From contig NZ_FNUM01000004.1 in NCBI RefSeq assembly GCF_900107995.1, positions 62,001 through 126,000 on the forward strand: 64,000 bases of DNA, in the 5' to 3' direction. Position numbers and translations under genes: made by a program. This DNA is from Alcanivorax sp. DSM 26293. GTDB lineage: Bacteria > Pseudomonadota > Gammaproteobacteria > Pseudomonadales > Alcanivoracaceae. This document shows, piece by piece, positions 61,551-64,000 of this stretch (positions are counted from its first letter, which is position 1; each line of letters starts with the position of its first letter). The notes under the pieces were generated by a model. The model was given only the letters and a program-made list of their open reading frames with translations, was not told the DNA's origin and did no database searches.

Positions 61551-63164
61551 TCAAGACGCTGAATCCGACGCCACCGTACCGGCTTCCCGCTCGGTTTCAG
61601 TGAGGTGCTTGGGGTTATCACCGGAAACCTTGCCCACCCACAGGGGGTGCGGCTCAGCCTGACGGATCCGCTTGCGGAACTGGCGCCGCACCACCCACAG
61701 GCAGGCTGCCACCGCCAGCAACAAGAGATTCACCAGACGGTTATCCGCTTCCAGCCAGGCATGGCTGCCTTCCAGCACAGTCTGCAACAGGGGAATGGCC
61801 AGGTAACAGAATGGTGCCATACGCAGCATCTGACTACTGAACCGCAACGGCGACGCGCGCAGACTCCAGGCCACCAGCAATACCAGGATAACGGCAAACA
61901 CCCCCCGTTCCGCCACGGCCACCAGGCCCGCCAGCGGGGTATGGGGTAACAGCTTGCTGGCCAGGAAACTGAAGGCAATGCCGATCACCACGCCGGCACA
62001 AACGCCCAGGGTCAGACGTAACAGAAAGGCCGATGAGCGCCCGGGACCGGTGCGGTCCGAGCGACGCTCACACCAGAGAATGTTGCCGGAGACAAACAGC
62101 AAGGAGCCCAGCAACCCCAGGGCGAAGTACAACAGTTTCACCAGCAAGCCCCCGTAGTCACCGAAGTGCAGGGAGTAAACCGGGGACAAGCTGGCAAAGT
62201 TGAAACTGCGCTGCTCTGGCGCAATCACCCGTAACGGTCCCAGGGTCGGGTCCAGGACCACGTGGGCATGGTGCCCCAGATACCCGGGCACGGAGCCGGC
62301 CACATCGATCCAGCCAGCGGCATCGCCGTAGCCGCGGATTTCCAGCCAGTCCACGGTCAGATCCGGAAGTTCATTGCGGGCCGCGGACAACACGTCTTCC
62401 ATCAACGGCATGGTCACGGTGTCGCCCTGGCTGTCCACCGCCGGCCATACTTCTGTCTCTTCCGTGATGACCCCGCGCAACTGGGGGCCGAACACCAGCG
62501 CCCCCAACAGCACCGCCACCACGGTGAACATGCCCATGGCGGCCCCGGTCACCGACATGATCAGGTGAAACGGAAAGCTGATGATGCCGATCACGTTATG
62601 CAGGTTTTTCCAGTAACGACGCATGTTGCCCTCGTGCTTGAGGGCAAAGAATTCCTTGCGGATTTTCGGCCAGTGGATCAGCAACCCGCTGAACAGGGCG
62701 ACCCCGTACATCACCGAGATCAGGCCCATGAAGGTCATGCCGATATTGATCGGCCAGCCCGGATTGGGAATGCCAAGGGCAAAATGCAACTCGTTGATGA
62801 AATCCGCCAGGGCCGAGCGGGGCACGTCTTCGCGGACTCCCTCGGCATTGAAGTCCGTGGCATGGGCGGTGACCCAGTCGCCCTCCGAGGACTCGAACCA
62901 CATGACCCCCGGATCTTCCGCATCCGGCAGCAGGTACAACCGCTTGCGGGCATCCGGATACTGACCGGTGACCTGTTCCAGCAACCCGTCCATGCCCATG
63001 GGCACAGAAGCCGGTTCCCCGTAGTGGGCCTCCTGCCAATGATGCAGTTCATGATGAAACACATTGATGGCACCGGCGAAAAACGCCACAAACAGTGCCA
63101 GACCACTGACCATGCCTACCCAGGCATGGAGATCGACCATCCGGCGCAAACGCTCACCCTTCAT
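61551..63164 (-). CDS. PepSY-associated TM protein (iron-uptake reductase type)
   Basis: 537 residues from the ATG at MKGERLRRMVDLHAWVGM, which overlaps the stop of the upstream gene by four bases. Membrane helices with histidines (LHAWVGMVSGLALFVAFFAGAINVFHHELHHW, and GNMRRYWKNLHNVIGIISFPFHLI) and a large periplasmic PepSY part. This architecture (PiuB/FegB-like) is found in siderophore operons, where it is thought to reduce ferric siderophores. It is third of a Fur-box-preceded cluster. Confidence 0.85.
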   Translation of the reverse strand: MKGERLRRMVDLHAWVGMVSGLALFVAFFAGAINVFHHELHHWQEAHYGEPASVPMGMDGLLEQVTGQYPDARKRLYLLPDAEDPGVMWFESSEGDWVTAHATDFNAEGVREDVPRSALADFINELHFALGIPNPGWPINIGMTFMGLISVMYGVALFSGLLIHWPKIRKEFFALKHEGNMRRYWKNLHNVIGIISFPFHLIMSVTGAAMGMFTVVAVLLGALVFGPQLRGVITEETEVWPAVDSQGDTVTMPLMEDVLSAARNELPDLTVDWLEIRGYGDAAGWIDVAGSVPGYLGHHAHVVLDPTLGPLRVIAPEQRSFNFASLSPVYSLHFGDYGGLLVKLLYFALGLLGSLLFVSGNILWCERRSDRTGPGRSSAFLLRLTLGVCAGVVIGIAFSFLASKLLPHTPLAGLVAVAERGVFAVILVLLVAWSLRASPLRFSSQMLRMAPFCYLAIPLLQTVLEGSHAWLEADNRLVNLLLLAVAACLWVVRRQFRKRIRQAEPHPLWVGKVSGDNPKHLTETEREAGTVASDSAS

Positions 63165-63418
63165 GCCCCGACTCCATATAGCGGGGTGGCCTGAAGGGCC
63201 AGCCAGGCGGCCAGATTCGCCACCCCCAGCGCCACAAGAATCGGTTTGGCCTTCGCCGGCAGCGCCACCAGCAGCACCAGCAACATCCACAGCAGCACGG
63301 CGGCAACCAACTGCAGCACCAGCCACTCCTGCCACGGCATCGGCAGAGCCGCCGCCAGCAGGCCGATCAGCATCAGGGACAGGGGGAGACTGAGCACGGT
63401 GCCCAGGGCATATCTCAT
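63161..63418 (-). CDS. Small two- to three-helix membrane protein of the iron-uptake operon
   Basis: 85 residues from the ATG at MRYALGTVLSLPLSL, overlapping both neighbours by four bases (ATGA). Highly hydrophobic (GLLAAALPMPWQEWLVLQLVAAVLLWMLLVLLVALP). It resembles the small proteins (DUF3649/DUF3325 type) found with PepSY-TM genes, but the exact family was not decided. Confidence 0.7.
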   Translation of the reverse strand: MRYALGTVLSLPLSLMLIGLLAAALPMPWQEWLVLQLVAAVLLWMLLVLLVALPAKAKPILVALGVANLAAWLALQATPLYGVGA

Positions 63419-63684
63419 CCGCGCACCCTCCGCTGGAAGCTGTCGCGGTAATGACCGGCCATCAACGGCAACAGCATCGCCGGCAGGACAAACACCCAGA
63501 GCGCCACAAAGAGCCCTACGCCTACCCCCAGACTGAGTATCCACAGCGCCGTGGCAGCAGCCAGCAGCAATACAGCCAGCAGGCGCACCATGGCTGGTAG
63601 CGGTTGCTTCAGCCAGCGCTGCTGGCGATCACTGAGATAAAAAAGGACAACGCTGGCCAGGGTGGCCAGAACGGCAAACCACAT
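63415..63684 (-). CDS. DUF3325-like small membrane protein
   Basis: 89 residues, three hydrophobic segments, with LFYLSDRQQRWLKQPLPAMVRLLAVLLLAAATALWILS. The order small protein, small protein, PepSY-TM is the common TonB-linked iron-uptake arrangement. A Fur box lies 23 bases upstream of the ATG, so it is likely the first gene of the operon. The DUF number is from memory. Confidence 0.65.
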   Translation of the reverse strand: MWFAVLATLASVVLFYLSDRQQRWLKQPLPAMVRLLAVLLLAAATALWILSLGVGVGLFVALWVFVLPAMLLPLMAGHYRDSFQRRVRG

Positions 63685-63706
63685 GGGAGAAGAACCCTGA
63701 AATACT

Positions 63707-63725
63707 GATAATGGTTCTCATTTAA
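63707..63725. promoter_or_regulatory. Fur box candidate
   Basis: GATAATGGTTCTCATTTAA matches the 19-base Fur consensus at 13 positions; on the minus strand it reads AATGAGAACCATTATC, the usual gammaproteobacterial form. It overlaps the likely promoter of the small membrane protein and PepSY operon. Confidence 0.75.
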
Positions 63726-63745
63726 TACCAGTCTGCCGGGGCGCG

Positions 63746-64000
63746 TCAAACGGTACGGCTCGCGCCCTCGTCGCGCAGCGGCAACAGCTGCTGGGTGGCT
63801 TCGCTGAGTCTGGCCGTGGACAACTGATTCCAGTCCACCGCATCCCGGTCGGGCATCCACACATCCCGGAACGCCGCGGCATCCGCCAGGGCCATTTCCG
63901 GGGTCAGCATGGCCACGCCGTGATGATCACCGGCAATACCGCCGGCCTGTCTCACCGCCACCCACCAGGCCGGCGGCCGCCAGCGCAGGGCAACACCCGG
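63746..64000 (-). CDS. C-terminal fragment of an unrecognised protein (start beyond window)
   Basis: The minus-strand frame is open from the right edge to a TGA at 63746-63748 and gives 84 residues, starting PGVALRWRPPAWWVAVRQAGG and including EMALADAAAFRDVWMPDRDAVDWNQL. No family is recognised. It is upstream of the Fur box and transcribed toward it, so it may belong to the preceding iron-related gene cluster. Confidence 0.55.
   Translation of the reverse strand, partial: PGVALRWRPPAWWVAVRQAGGIAGDHHGVAMLTPEMALADAAAFRDVWMPDRDAVDWNQLSTARLSEATQQLLPLRDEGASRTV

Overview
The window is a stretch of chromosome from a GC-rich marine-type gammaproteobacterium. Paired fatty-acid desaturases, a GMC-type alcohol dehydrogenase resembling AlkJ, acyl-CoA dehydrogenase, creBCD, glnK-amtB, ubiK, comM, rep and rsuA together suggest an Alcanivorax-like hydrocarbon or lipid user. 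That placement is inference from gene content, not a search result.

Layout. 1-6.3 kb: a partial gene, the GMC oxidoreductase, a DUF1223 protein with a MipA/OmpV outer membrane protein, a zinc-type alcohol dehydrogenase, and a PepSY plus cytochrome b561 pair. 6.4-10.4 kb: an orphan 7TM sensor kinase lying between a decayed copy and an intact copy of a bicupin 3' end, then a membrane protein divergent from a MarR regulator over shared operator-like repeats. 10.5-13.8 kb: an AT-rich accessory block on the minus strand with a Mrr-type nuclease, an NT5C1-type 5'-nucleotidase, a HAM1 (ITPase-like) protein and a SIR2-like NADase candidate. This looks like an abortive-infection type defence locus built on nucleotide chemistry, and both the HAM1 and SIR2 frames are broken at homopolymer runs. 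14.1-20.3 kb: a heavy-metal efflux operon (CzcI-like, outer membrane channel, His-rich adaptor, HME-RND pump). 20.4-25.4 kb: thioesterase, a response regulator/kinase/unknown-protein operon, and a GluR0-like ligand-gated channel. 25.6-31.5 kb: an RND drug-type pump with divergent TetR, and an outer membrane protein. 31.6-35.7 kb: creBCD plus a coupled small protein. 35.8-38.8 kb: TetR with a nitronate monooxygenase, and rlmI. 39-43 kb: glnK-amtB with a sigma-54 promoter, ubiK, comM. 43.6-53 kb: acyl-CoA dehydrogenase/SDR, Nudix, AraC/desaturase pair, macro-domain protein, rsuA, rep. 53.2-58.6 kb: two c-type cytochromes and a three-gene CHASE2 kinase / LysM-FecR / response regulator operon. 58.7-64 kb: SugE-like transporter, tRNA-Arg(CCG), a second AraC/desaturase pair and a Fur-box-preceded PepSY iron-uptake operon.

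Intergenic spaces carry several families of dispersed palindromic repeats, most starting GTAGGAGC and ending GCTCCTAC, like the REP elements of pseudomonads. No insertion sequence, integrase, rRNA or CRISPR array was seen.
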